A stretch of DNA of 64,000 bases. Source: Amyloporia xantha (Eukaryota > Basidiomycota > Agaricomycetes > Polyporales > Adustoporiaceae). Shown here piece after piece: positions 1 to 11,238 of the stretch (position 1 is its first letter; each line of letters opens with the position of its first letter). Made by a program: the position numbers and the translations under genes. Under the pieces are notes generated by a model. It did no database searches. It was not told the origin of the DNA and worked only from the letters and a program-made list of their open reading frames with translations. The DNA lies in NCBI GenBank assembly GCA_036971615.1, contig JAYKKR010000016.1, positions 496,001 through 560,000 on the forward strand, read 5' to 3'.

Positions 1-2144
1 AACCGCCTACTCAATTTGTAAGTGGCGCCATTTGGAATTCCTCGTATCTTTTACTTACACTGAGTTCCACAGCAACTTGGCAATTGCATCGGACGTGGCC
101 AATTTGGAGCCGTCTACAGGGCCTTGAATCTGAATACTGGCCAAATGGTCGCAGTCAAACGTATTCGATTGGAGGGATTGAAGGAAGACGAAATAGCGCA
201 GTTGATGAAGGAAGTTGACCTCGTTAAGAGTCTCTCGCATCCAAGTATCGTCAAATATGAGGGTATGGCCAGGGACGATGACACACTCAATATCGTTCTT
301 GAGTAAGTTGCCCCCCTCTATTCCCGTCCGTTTCTCACGCAGTCACAGATACGCGGAAAACGGCTCTCTTGGACAGACGCTGAAAGCCTTCGGCAAGTTA
401 AACGAACGTCTCGTCGCCGGCTATGTGGTGAAAATTCTAGAAGGACTACACTACCTGCATCGGTGCGATGTCGTCCATTGCGACTTGAAGGCCGCCAATA
501 TTCTTACGACCAAGAATGGTAATGTCAAACTCTCCGATTTCGGTGTCTCGCTCAACTTGCGTGCTATGGAACGCGAGATGAACAATGTGGCGGGTACACC
601 TAATTGGATGGCACCCGAAGTGATCGAGCTCAAGGGTGCTTCTCCCAAGTCCGATATCTGGTCGTTAGCGTGCACTGTCATCGAGCTGCTGACGGGTCGT
701 CCACCCTTACGCTGAGATCAGCAATAGCATGTCTGGTTCGTATTCTATCGAGTCGTCCTTTGGAGTTTGAACGTTTTGCTCACTGTCCTTTCGCAGTCAT
801 GTTCCGAATCGTTGAAGACACTATGCCACCCCTTCCAGAAGGTTGCTCAGAGAGTCTACAAGAATTCCTCAAGCTTTGCTTTAACAAGGACCCTTCCGAA
901 CGACCCACTGCCGAGTCTCTTTGCGAGCATGAGTGGCTGAAGAAGAACTGGGCTATTCACAACAAGGTTCGTTTTGTTAGAGTTTCGCCGCTGCATATCC
1001 TTGTACTAACAACACATTAGGAATTGCGCCCTCAGGACAGCATCCCGTTCCTACGGCGCGTCAGTGCTGATCTTCAGAACCAGAGGTCGGATGTCATGCG
1101 CTACCTAGCGGGTGTTGAAATGCCCGACTCCGAAAGGGCTTCGCCTGAACGTCCTCGCTTAGATGGTTCACCTAAGCGCCGGATGTCAAATGATCCTGAA
1201 GCCATTTCACCTCGTGAGCACACCTTTGTGAGGACCACTTTTGGGAAGCGTATGTGACTTTTCTGTCCTTCGTTACTCTGTGCTTACACCTTACTGAACC
1301 AGCCGTGATCTGTCGGGTCTGCAACCAAAGCGTCAAGAAAAGTGCAGTATTATGCGAACAATGCAGCCTCATTTGCCATGTCAAGTGCTCTTCCAGCGCA
1401 CCACCCACTTGCGATCTTCGTGCTCAATTGCTCTTGTACGCCCAATATGCTGAGACCAGTAGTCCAACAGGTCAATACAGCGATCCCATGGAATTGCTGG
1501 CTGCTTTGCAAGCGAATGGACCTGTTAGTCCGACTTCAGATGGCGATTTGACGCCGAGGACAAGCATAGACTCGTCCGCTCCACAGTCACCTTCTGTCGG
1601 CGGCATACCCCATCCACCCAGTGCCTACAAGGTTCTGCAAGCATTCAAACGGTCGAAGTCTTTCCTAACAGACCAACATGACAAGGGGTCTCCTCCAACA
1701 TCTTCGTCACCGTCACCTGTATCTGCGCCTACACCGCCTCCGCCGCCCAGTGATCGTCGGCAAGTCACTCACAAGCGGTCAGTGCTGAAGCGCAAATCAG
1801 ATATCAAAGAGCGACCGCAGTCTATCTCAAGCACTAATACCACAACTAACTCATCCAGCATGCGCAGTGCTGTGACTGCGGCAGGAAGCCTGTCTAGCAC
1901 CACTCGGGGATCGACACGGTCTACTGCCACAGAGACTGATGGACGCGATGGCCGCAGAGCTGACAAAAGTGATTCCAGGTTCTCTCAGATCACTGGCTAT
2001 TCCATGGTGTCCACGCCCGAGGTTGAGCCTGAAGCTGCCAGCACATCAGGCATTCCAGGAGACTTACCGGTGCGGGGGACCAGTCGAGACAAGCGTCGTC
2101 ACCGAGACTCAAAATCGAGTAATAACGGTTGTCTTGTTCAGTGA
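1..2144 (+). CDS. cdc7: Cdc7/SepH-type septation (SIN) protein kinase, 5' end outside the window
   Basis: Ser/Thr kinase of the septation initiation network, which acts at spindle pole bodies to trigger septation (family knowledge). Introns at 18-72, 303-348, 736-796, 966-1020 and 1250-1302 join a standard kinase domain: glycine loop [15 protein letters not shown] lysine, catalytic loop [10 protein letters not shown] (Cys in place of the HRD arginine), DFG in SDFGVS, then APEVI. After the kinase comes a C1-like Cys/His finger encoded at about 1310-1420 ([18 protein letters not shown]), then a long Ser/Pro/Thr-rich tail. The last residues follow a basic stretch and end in Cys-Leu-Val-Gln, a CaaX-like terminus. 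Odd: one extra T at 707/708 breaks the frame between TGRPP and YAEISNSMS; conserved kinase sequence resumes in the next frame, so this is a single-base insertion or an assembly error. The identification is firm; the start is missing. Confidence 0.9.
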
Positions 2145-3441
2145 TGTCGTTTTCGTGACTTTTTCGTTATTCGTTTTGCTCTACTTTTCCCTGCATGTGT
2201 GCAATTGTATTGCGTCTCCGATGCATCTTACATTCATTGTTTTGCTCAGGACTCCCATCCCCCATTGTCGCCTGTTCACTTTCTTTATTGCATATAGTGT
2301 CGTACATAACTCTGTAGTTAATGCCGTGGCGTCGCGTGTCCCACGTTTTACCGTGTGGCAGCTATATTTTTGAAGTTTGCCTCTTGACACTGAGCACTGT
2401 GGGGACGAAATCTGGTGAAATCAACCCTTAGATATGGGTAATTTTCGCCCGTCTACATGGTTATTTTAGCTAATATCGGGTTGTCCTAACCCCCCGCGTA
2501 CATGGTGAAAATAACACGAAAAATGTCCGCTTTCACCATGCAAAATCTTCGTTTGCGGTGAAAACAGCCCTGAAGCAGGGTTGAATGACGAGGGTAAAAG
2601 TCACTCCAAATTAACCCGCCTGAGTTTAACCCAGTCACAGGGTGGAAGTGTGATTCAACCCGCCAACTGGGTGACCCTAACCAGCACCGGTGTTCACTAT
2701 GGAGCTGGTCATGCGTTTGATATATTGCCACGTCCAGATGACCGGTTATGTAAGTGATGAGGCAGCTGCTGACGATATTGGAATCTCAGAACGATCTCTG
2801 ACAGAATACTCAACAAGTCTACACAACTTCAAGTGCTGCGCACAGCGCGCAGTAAGTATGCATAACTTGGCTGGTACTGTGCCGTGACATTGACTTACCG
2901 TATGTGCGCCCGAAAATGAGATCGCTCCGCGGAGGGGTGCGCGTTAAGTTCGACTTCGAGTCTATCATCCTTATCATTTCTTGCAATTGGATGCAAAGAT
3001 GGTGTAACATTGCTTCTGACTGTGTCACAGGTTTACTTTGATTGCATCTATATCCATTGCATGATAACATTCTGCAGTCTGTTTCCTAAAACCTTTCTGG
3101 GTGACGCGAATTGAGCAATAGCGTTGTCCATTTTCGCCAAAGGTTCGTATCTCGTACTTTTCCATTATGATGTCGTATTGATATTCCCCAACACCCTACA
3201 GACCTTGATTGATTGTCCGATTACTCGTTCAGTCATCTAGAACCAGCAAGAGGATATGTACTGCATGGTCGTGTGAAAGAACGTCCCTCTATCATTGCTG
3301 GCTCATCCCTCCAGAAACCCCCGATACGTCGCTAAATGTTCCGGAGTTCCTGACTAGGGCGTCAGATCCCATTAAAAGCACGTCGAGGAGAGATAATGAA
3401 GGTTGAGTCGTTCCCGCGTCGCTCATCTCGAGGTCCCAGTG
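2145..3441. other. Intergenic region, no gene recognised
   Basis: About 1.3 kb between the kinase stop and the transporter start. Positions 2400-2690 are unusual: variants of AACCCGCC, GGTTGAA and GGTGAAA recur in both orientations, including a short hairpin CATGGTGAAA...TTTCACCATG near 2510-2550. This may be a relic of a small repeat. No coding segment with recognisable homology was found. Confidence 0.5.
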
Positions 3442-6400
3442 ATGGCCACAACTGAGCTGCCTGCGTCTCGTGCCAATACTCCAGATCTGTTACCTCAGCG
3501 ATTGTCGAGTCTGCATTCTCTTCCCGACTCACTTGATGATAAAAAGGATTATTCTTCGACCAACGAAAAGGTCTTCATTGCGGATTCAGAAGGTGAGACG
3601 CGATCATGCTGATCATTCAGGCCAACTCCTGATCACAAGTACTTCAGACGATGACCAGGTAGTCTTGGTCCACGGGGAACCTGTCATTACCACTGGCCGC
3701 GATGTTTCACGTTATCTCATCGATACCCGCGATGATGGCGATCCTGCGCTGACTTTCAGATCGTTATTCTTGGGCACACTCTTCGCCGGCTTAGGGGCGG
3801 CTTTGTGTCAGGTCTGAAATGTGGCATGGCTGTGATATGTTCATTTTATAACTCTCATTGCTAGATTTATTTGTTTAAGCCGGTTCAAGTCTCGGTCTCC
3901 ACGGTTTTTCTGCTTCTGCTAATCTATACCGTGGGGTCCGCATGGGCCAGATTCCTGCCTCGGGCTGAATCGGTTGAAGGGACTCGGTTCTCGGTTTTGA
4001 AACCTGTCCTCGCGGTTGTCAATCCTGGAGAATTTAGATTAAAGGAGGTCTGTCATGCTCGCACGCTGAAGATCTAATCATTTGCTGACTCTTACTAGCA
4101 CGTCATTGCGTCTTTGGTAGCCTCTACGGCTTCAAGTGGCAGTACGGCTGTCATGAACTTTGCTGTGCAACGAGTACGGTGCTCCCCCTGTCTCGAAAGA
4201 GCAAGACTAGATACTGTATTTGACAGCTATACTACGAGACAAATGTACAAGCCACGACCGCAATACTCGCAACATTTTCGACTGCCTGCTTTGGGTACGA
4301 ACTCGAATACATTTCAATTTATTCAGCGTTTCTGAATTAACTATGCTTTAGCTATGGTCTAGTAGGATTATTACGACCCCTGACCGTCTACCCCAGTGAA
4401 ATGGTGTATTGGTTTGTTCGTCTACAACTCTTATCGGAACAATGGACCGGAAGTTGACCTAAATGCGGCCTGCAGAACTTGCCCACTGTATCCATTTTTC
4501 AAGGTAGCTACCCTCGACCTTGATTATGGCGGACACTAATTGACGATACGGACAGCCCTTCATTTTGACTCCAGCGCCAACCGGGAACGTGTCAAGTTAT
4601 TCTGGTCTGCCTTCACGGGCATGTTTTGTTATGAGGTCATTCCGTCTTATATCTTCCCTCTACTGAACGGCGTCAGCGTCGTCTGCCTTGCTACACAACA
4701 TGTATCTCCAAGCGCTTCAAACGTTATCACGAACCTCTTTGGTGGCTCAGACGGGAATGAAGGGCTGGGATTATTGAGTCTGTCCTTCGATTGGCAGTAT
4801 ATCACATCTGGGTCAGCATACCGTATACACTACCAGCAGTCAGGCTCACTCCTATCACGATTATCCAGGTACATGAGCCTGCCGCTAATCCAACAAGGTA
4901 TGGGCATAAGAAGTGACTGCTGCATAACAGCTAACTTCAACATACAGCGAATTCTTGGATTGGATACGTATTCTGCTACGGAATTGTCATGGGCATCTAC
5001 TACTCGAATACGTGGAATGTGGGTGTTACTTCGACCATTTCGTTCCTTACCTTCTGATTGCACGGGCTGCAATGGTGTAGTCGCTCGCGTTTCCCATGCT
5101 GTCCACATCAATATTCTCGTCGAATGGCTCGATATATCAGCAATCGGCAGTATTTGGCTCAACGGGAATACTGAACCAGACTGCGCTGGATGAGGTTGGC
5201 CTCCCTGCTCTCACAGGTTGGTCCTTGATCCGCCCTACCCGTTTGATTGATATAGAATGCATAATTCCCCTCCTTCTAGGCTCCAACGCGTGGGCCAATC
5301 TCACCGCGAACCTAGCAGTATGAGATTCACCCCATCACTGCGAGGCCAGGCACTGATAGGTCAATGAACACAGATAGGTGGCCTGATCGCACACACGATA
5401 CTGTTCTGGGGCCCCTACGTTGTTGAGTCTTTCAAGCACGCCAGGTCGAAGTCGCAACCAGACCCGCATTGGCAGGCAAGTGCTCGACGTGATGTCTCCA
5501 TATCCACGACTGAACTACCGCAACCGTCAGATCATGAACCGAGACTACAAGGAGGTTCCGTGGTACTGGTATCTATGCCTTTTGATATTAGCGTTCTGCG
5601 CCGGTAACACCTCAGATCTCTCGTTCGGGAGTTGCGTACTCATCGCGCGATTGAAGGCCTTATCGTCGTCCTCAAAGGGCAAACCACGCTGCCCTGGTGG
5701 TCATACATCACCGCACTGTCATTGGGAGGTATGGCTATCCCATCTTGAGTCTTTCGACCGAAATTAAGATACATGCAGCTTTCGTGACGCCCTTCTCGAC
5801 TCTTCTTTTCGCGCGGATGGGCAACGGGGTGGCGACACAACAACTGATGAAGATGGTCGCGGGTGCCATCAACCCCGGGAGGCCCGTTGCGAACCTCTAT
5901 GTATTGTCTCCTTCCTGAGTTGCTGAGTCGTCTTATGTCTAAGACATAACACCTTGCTACAGTTTTCGATGTGGAGCCACGATGTCGTTGGCACGTCCAT
6001 CGGGCTAGCTGGCGATCTCAAAGTTGGCCAATACCTGAAGATTCCGCCTCGGGCGATGTTCATTACGCAAGTCTGGGGGACTATTTTGGGTGCGCCTGGT
6101 TTCGATTTAAAACTGATAAATGAAAATTGTAACTGTCGCATGGCAGGCGCTGCCGTCAACTATGGTATTTGTCCTAGCAGCCTAGTTCACAGGGATACCA
6201 TATCACTCATGTCGCTGTCGCTTTGACAGCGGTCATGGTATCTGTTGTTGATGCGCAGCGCGAGATTTTGACCAGCCCTCTCGGCACAGATGTATGGAGG
6301 TCAGGACCTAATTTCTGAGGGATTCTGACATTCACGTGAACTGTATTGCAGTGGTCAAGACGTCCAGACTCTCAACAGCGCTGCGGTGACATGGTCTCTG

Positions 6401-6958
6401 GCTAAGCAACTGTACGGACCGCATGGACCATACATCTGGATACCTCTGAGTTTGCTTTTCGGGATGGTTCCCACGTTCCTGCAATGGTTGATTTCGAAGG
6501 TGAGTATCAGACTCGAGGAGGTATCCCGATTCACCTAAAGGTTGACGCAGCGCTGGAAACGAATTGGCTCTATCCGAGTCGAGTCGATCATACTCCCACT
6601 GATCTACCAATACTCGTCCTGGATGACCTCGGGGACGAACTCGCCTACGACCTCGTTCATCATCGTGGGACTGGTGTCGCAGTTCTGGCTGCGAAGGTAT
6701 CATCCAGCATGGTTTAGGAAGTACAACTACATCCTGGGTGAGTCGACCCGCGGGCAGAGCGGCCACGAGACTGACTCGCTGTTCGGTTCCGGACGAACTG
6801 CAGGCGGCGCGCTGGATGGCGGTGCGCAGGTGATGATATTTATCCTGTCGTTTGCTGTGTTCGGGGCCTCCGGCAAGCCGAGGCCGTTCCCCGCCTGGCC
6901 TGGCAATCCGGCGAAAGGTAATGTCGATCACTGCAATGGGAACGGGGCGTTGGATTAG
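3442..6958 (+). CDS. OPT family oligopeptide transporter
   Basis: Proton-coupled oligopeptide transporter of the plasma membrane or endomembranes (family knowledge). The start is the ATG at 3442. About 15 introns join a continuous OPT protein with many hydrophobic segments. Landmarks in order: FRSLFLGTLFAGLGAALCQ, SGSTAVMNFAVQR, GLLRPLTVYPSEMVYW, ANSWIGYVFCYGIVMGIYYS, LPWWSYITALSLG, MWSHDVVGTSIGLAGDLKVG, IPLSLLFGMVPTFLQWLI, and a GNPAKGNVDHC C-terminus, all typical of fungal OPTs. The intron at 5476-5530 has a GC donor (GCAAGT); splicing it joins DPHWQ to IMNRDYKEVP in frame. Odd: in the poorly conserved N-terminus the frame changes between 3593 and 3620. Only a 28-nt GT-AG segment would fix this, which is too short for a normal intron, so a one-base insertion is more likely. 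Everything from 3621 on reads cleanly. Confidence 0.9.
5476..5530 (+). other. GC-AG intron in the OPT transporter gene
   Basis: Donor CAG|GCAAGT and acceptor GTCAG|ATC. Phase 0 splicing gives WQ-IMNRDYKEVP in frame. The only nearby GT (inside GCAAGT) would put the next exon out of frame. Confidence 0.75.
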
Positions 6959-7800
6959 AGTAAGAAGGCCGCTATATATGAAGCACCCACGTGTAAATTT
7001 TACGGGTGTACGATATGTAATGGACGGATTGGAATGTATTACAGATCGATCAACTGTTTGGAAACAGCGATCAGACTGGCTCAGACAGTGGCTGACCTTT
7101 GCTCCGAACTATAACAAATTACTGTGGTTGCCTTTCATCTCTGCTACTTGGTAATGAGACACATGGTGTATCGAGGCTACAGCGTTGAACTCATGGCTAG
7201 TGTACACATCCCGGTCGTAGAGTCCCCGTCTGGTAAGGCGCCACCGCAAGCGAGCACAGCCAGAGCGCCTGACCAGCGAATAGGGCTCAACCGCCCGGTA
7301 CATGCGCCAAAGTTAAGCGGGCGTCGCTGCGCTCTCAGACGGTCTGAGGATGCCAGAACTGGATACCAGGTGTGGTGCATGTGGGATGTGCACTAAGAAT
7401 CGAACGGTGAGGATGAAGGCAGAGGAGGCTGCGGTCGGATCGTTCCGAGGACAGCGAATTTTCGACGAGTGCTCCACGTACGCATGTGTCGATGTTCTTC
7501 ACCCACGACGGCCATCTGCGACTTCATTTTTCTGGGGGCATTACTTGCGTGAGAAGGCGTCCAGTGTGCGAGTACAGCACGCGACATTGGGTATGTAGTA
7601 TGAGATGCAGGCTGGTGCAGGCTGATTTGGTGCTGAAAGGCTGATAGAGAATAAAGAGGCGGATCTCGATGGGATCAGGCTAAGCGACGGCGACTCGAGT
7701 CCTCGCTGGTCCCTGCCGCTTTTCTTTTCCATTTTCGCCTCGTGGGCAGCGCTTTGTTACTGATCCGGCGTGTCAAAGAGAGAACAGTGCCTGTTCGAGG
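6959..7800. other. Intergenic region upstream of chitinase 1
   Basis: About 0.8 kb between the OPT stop and the chitinase 1 core promoter. Only short unconvincing open frames are present; no domain, RNA gene or repeat was recognised. Confidence 0.4.
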
Positions 7801-7808
7801 GTATATAA
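7801..7808 (+). promoter_or_regulatory. TATA box of chitinase 1
   Basis: TATATAAA-like element (GTATATAAAC) 139 bp upstream of the chitinase 1 start codon. A pyrimidine-rich tract lies between the two. Confidence 0.55.
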
Positions 7809-7946
7809 ACCCCCGTTGTTCGAACATGGCTTTTCCCCAGACCTGCTCTCAGCGCTGTCCCCGCCGCTCTTTGCGCCGTCCTCCTCCCCTTGCTTTCACG
7901 CTCCCTTCTTTTCCAAATCACGTTCATTCTTTCCCGAGGTCCGACA

Positions 7947-9535
7947 ATGCTTTTCACTCTTTCGCACATTGTCTCCGCCGTCGCAGCTCTGGCGTACCTG
8001 GGCAGCACCGCTCTTGCCGCCCCCGTCCCAGTCTGCTCAATCGGTACCGGTGTTCGCACCGGTGGAACCACGTCCTCCAATGGTACGGGTAACGTTGGTT
8101 CCAGCCCTCCCACTTCCAACTCGACTTCAACTTCAAGTCCATCTTCGAGTTCGGGCTCCGGTTCCCCTTCCAACTCGACTTCAAGTTCTAACTCAACTTC
8201 GGGTTCAGGTTCTGCCTCGGCTCCTCATTTCGTGATTTATAGTGATGCTTGGGTTTCTGGCGAGAACGGCCCGCCTAACGTGACAGAGATCGATGTACGC
8301 TTCGCAGTTCTGCCTTTATGTTCAACCCGCATGCTCACGTCGTCTCGCGCAGGGTTACAACGTCTTGTCAGTCGGAATGACCATCTCATGCCGTGCCTTG
8401 TGTGCTGATTCTCCCTCTAGCGCTCTCTCTTTCCTCCTCGCGTCAGGCTCCGTTGATCAGGCACAAGAATGGGAAGAACTTGACGCCGCTACGCGCTCCA
8501 GCATCAAGTCCGCGTACAACGCTGCAGGTATCAAGCTCATCGTCTCCGCCTTCGGCTCCACCGAGACCCCCACCAGCTCTGGCGACGACCCCGTTGACAC
8601 TGCTAACACCATGGCCGCCTGGATCAAGCAGTACGACCTCGATGGTATCGATATCGACTACGAAGTGCGTTGCCTCTTTATCCTATCCTTCGTACGATTT
8701 TGACACGGGATTTCAGGATTTCGATGCCATCAACGAGGGCAACGGTGCCGTCGAATGGCTTGTCTCTTTCACGACCCAGCTCCGCAACCAACTTCCTTCG
8801 GGTCAATACATTATTACTCATGCTCGTAAGTTGACATCTTTTTGGCCTGTTTATTGGAAACTAAATATTCTGCCGTTTCTCAGCGGTCGCCCCTTGGTTC
8901 TCCAACAACGCCCAGTTCAAGGGAGGCGCGTACCTCCAGGTTGACCAGCAAGTTGGTAGCCTGATTGACTGGGTGAGTCATTTGGCCATTATGCGTGACC
9001 TTTATCTAAGACGCACTCTTTTTCAGTACAATGTTCAATTCTACAACCGTGAGTTGTCGCATCTTCCTTTGTCCTGAGTTTTACGCATACTCATGATTTA
9101 CGCGGTTTGTAGAGGGCGCCTCTGAGTACACGACCTGCACCGGTCTCCTTACGGAGTCCTCAAGCACTTGGCCAAACACCTCGCTCTTCCAGATCGCTGC
9201 TGCCGGTGTCTCCCTTGACAAGTTGGTGATCGGCAAACCGGCAACTGCATCTGACGCGACAAACGGTTACGTTGACCCGGGCACATTGGCCACCTGCGTC
9301 TCGCAGGCCAAGTCCCAGGGATGGGGTGAGTGCCATGCGTGGTCTTATTATCTGCCCTATAACGCGTGCTGACTTGCGTGTGATGTGGCAGATGCCGGTG
9401 TCATGGTCTGGGAGGTACGTTGTGCTGCGCATCGATGTTGGCATGCTGGCTCACTGTATGTTCTTCCTGCAGTTCCCCGGTGCGGGTGCTTCCTGGATCC
9501 AGACCGTCCGCGGATCTGCGTTCCCCGTCAACTAA
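7947..9535 (+). CDS. GH18 chitinase 1, secreted
   Basis: Glycoside hydrolase family 18 enzyme cleaving chitin or related GlcNAc linkages at the cell surface or outside the cell. Nine exons (7947-8294, 8353-8366, 8421-8664, 8717-8825, 8884-8972, 9027-9048, 9113-9325, 9392-9414, 9473-9535) total 1125 nt, giving 374 aa. Residues 1-24 are a signal peptide ending in STALAAPV. A Ser/Thr/Gly-rich, likely O-glycosylated linker follows (about residues 35-90), then the catalytic barrel from APHFVIYSDAW. The catalytic motif DGIDIDYE fits DxxDxDxE. The C-terminus GVMVWEFPGAGASWIQTV is typical of small basidiomycete GH18 proteins. A paralogue lies 1.7 kb downstream. Candidate roles are wall remodelling in growth, septation or autolysis; endo-N-acetylglucosaminidase activity is an alternative that sequence alone cannot exclude. 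Confidence 0.92.
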
Positions 9536-11150
9536 GTGCTTATAACGAGCTTCTCCTTCTCCTTCTCCTTCTCCTGCTCGGCAGCCCAGTTCTGCTGAAT
9601 TTATTCTTTCATTTGGGTTCTGTGATATTGTTATCAAGTTCACTGTGTTTTTATCTGTCCTTTATGTAGCCACGCTCTCTCTCACGCTCTCTCACGCTCG
9701 CGCTGTGTCGCGCTCCTGTATCCACAATCCGTGCATTGTGCCCCTGTATCCGTGATACTTACATCCATCTCGACGAGGATCTAACGCCATGTATTAGACA
9801 TACAACTCCCACAGCATGTATTCGATATACAGCACATGTTGAACATGACCAGTCATTATCCTTATCTCCAGTCGTGCGCCGTGACTTCTGCTCGCTTCTG
9901 CTTCTCTGGCCCTCCGTGTCTGCCGTCCAAAGCCCCCGTCGGTCATGCGATCGTCTGTAGTAACTTAGGTACGTACTGTTGCATTCACAAGCCTCGCTGC
10001 GGAATCGAAGCACAGCGGCACACTCGATCATGTTCAACACGCTCACTTATCAACGTCTTCCACCCGGGCGGACATGGAATGGGCTAGCCTGAACCAGGTA
10101 TGATATTTATGTCCGCACCATGATTGGCCGCGAGTCACTTATCGTGTGGCCCCGCCAGAGGAGGCAGCCTGTGCCAAAGTGCCAATCGCGTTTCCTCCAG
10201 TGCGTCTGTTGCCGAGGAAGCACGATGCACTCTAAACCGGTTGCATACTGCTTGGAATCCTTGCATCGATGCCACCAGCGCGCGCACGACGCCCTCCATA
10301 TGCATGCGCGTGTCGCTCGGTAAGATAACCCCACGATCTCGATTGCGATCCATGCTCTTCGACGACTTCTGGCTTTCGTGCGTTGATTGAATCCAGGTGG
10401 GCTTTCCCCCTGGTTGCTAGCGGCACTCACCGGGCAATAATGACATCGAAGTGATACTACTAGAAGTGCTATCGTCCTAGGTCCAGGCGAGCTTCTTCTG
10501 CCTCATTCGGAGCCGTCTTGCAATGTACTGACATCTATCGCGTCTCGTATAGAGAACTTCGGTTCGTGGTCCGAGCATATCCTGATCTGGGGGTGCGGAC
10601 ATTGGACGCGACGGATTCGCAGTCCCATTCCCTGGACTGACTGGACTGAATGCTTCCGAGTGAGTTCCTGACAAACGCAGCAGCGGGGCTTCTCCGAGAC
10701 GATATGTTCTTCCCGATATCAGCACGACTGCATCTTTGCTGCCGTCTGATCCACACAGCGGGCCTCTGCGACTCAGAGCAAGCCCTCTGTGGCTATCGCC
10801 ACTCCGCATGGACTCTTCGTTCCGTATCTGTGACGACATGTTTACTGACGACCGCGGCCCATACGCTCTGCGCTCCGTCAGCGGCTGCACATACGCGCCC
10901 TGCAAGCTATTTTTCTGCGACCGTATGGCTTCCCAGCATTGACCGCCCGGCGCGTCTCTGACCCATCAGCCACCCCGTATGTCTGTCGCCTTCTTTTCCG
11001 TCCACGAGGATAGCGACCTGCCTGAACGCGATAGATATGGCGAACGCACGGACACCGTCCCTGACAGAGCCATATGGCTATCTCGTTCGTGGACGCCAAT
11101 CGCACGAAGTGCTCGCTTTCTGGATTTCTCAATGGACACCCTTCCGCGGG
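9536..11150. other. Intergenic region between the two chitinases
   Basis: Holds a short CTTCTC/CTTCTG microsatellite just after the chitinase 1 stop (about 9549-9580) and a CTCTCTCACG-type repeat at 9668-9710. A minus-strand open frame at 10477-10905 (142 codons) has no recognisable domain and is not called. Confidence 0.4.
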
Positions 11151-11157
11151 TATAAAA
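11151..11157 (+). promoter_or_regulatory. TATA box of chitinase 2
   Basis: TATAAAA 88 bp upstream of the chitinase 2 start codon, in a GC-rich context. Confidence 0.6.
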
Positions 11158-11238
11158 TGGTCTCGCCCACGCCCTTCTCACCAAGCGACCGACCCCTCAC
11201 TCCTCGCTCGAACCGGCAGCTGACCTTGCACTGACACG

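Noticed and set aside
707..720. Programmed frameshift in the kinase gene
   Set aside because: The direction fits a +1 shift, but no slippery context is apparent and similar insertions recur in unrelated genes, so an assembly error is simpler.
3593..3620. 28-nt GT-AG intron in the OPT gene
   Set aside because: Too short for lariat formation in fungi; a one-base insertion explains the frame change equally well.
10477..10905. 142-codon minus-strand open frame between the chitinases
   Set aside because: No recognisable domain, signal or membrane segment, and overlapping frames on both strands are similarly long in this GC-rich stretch.
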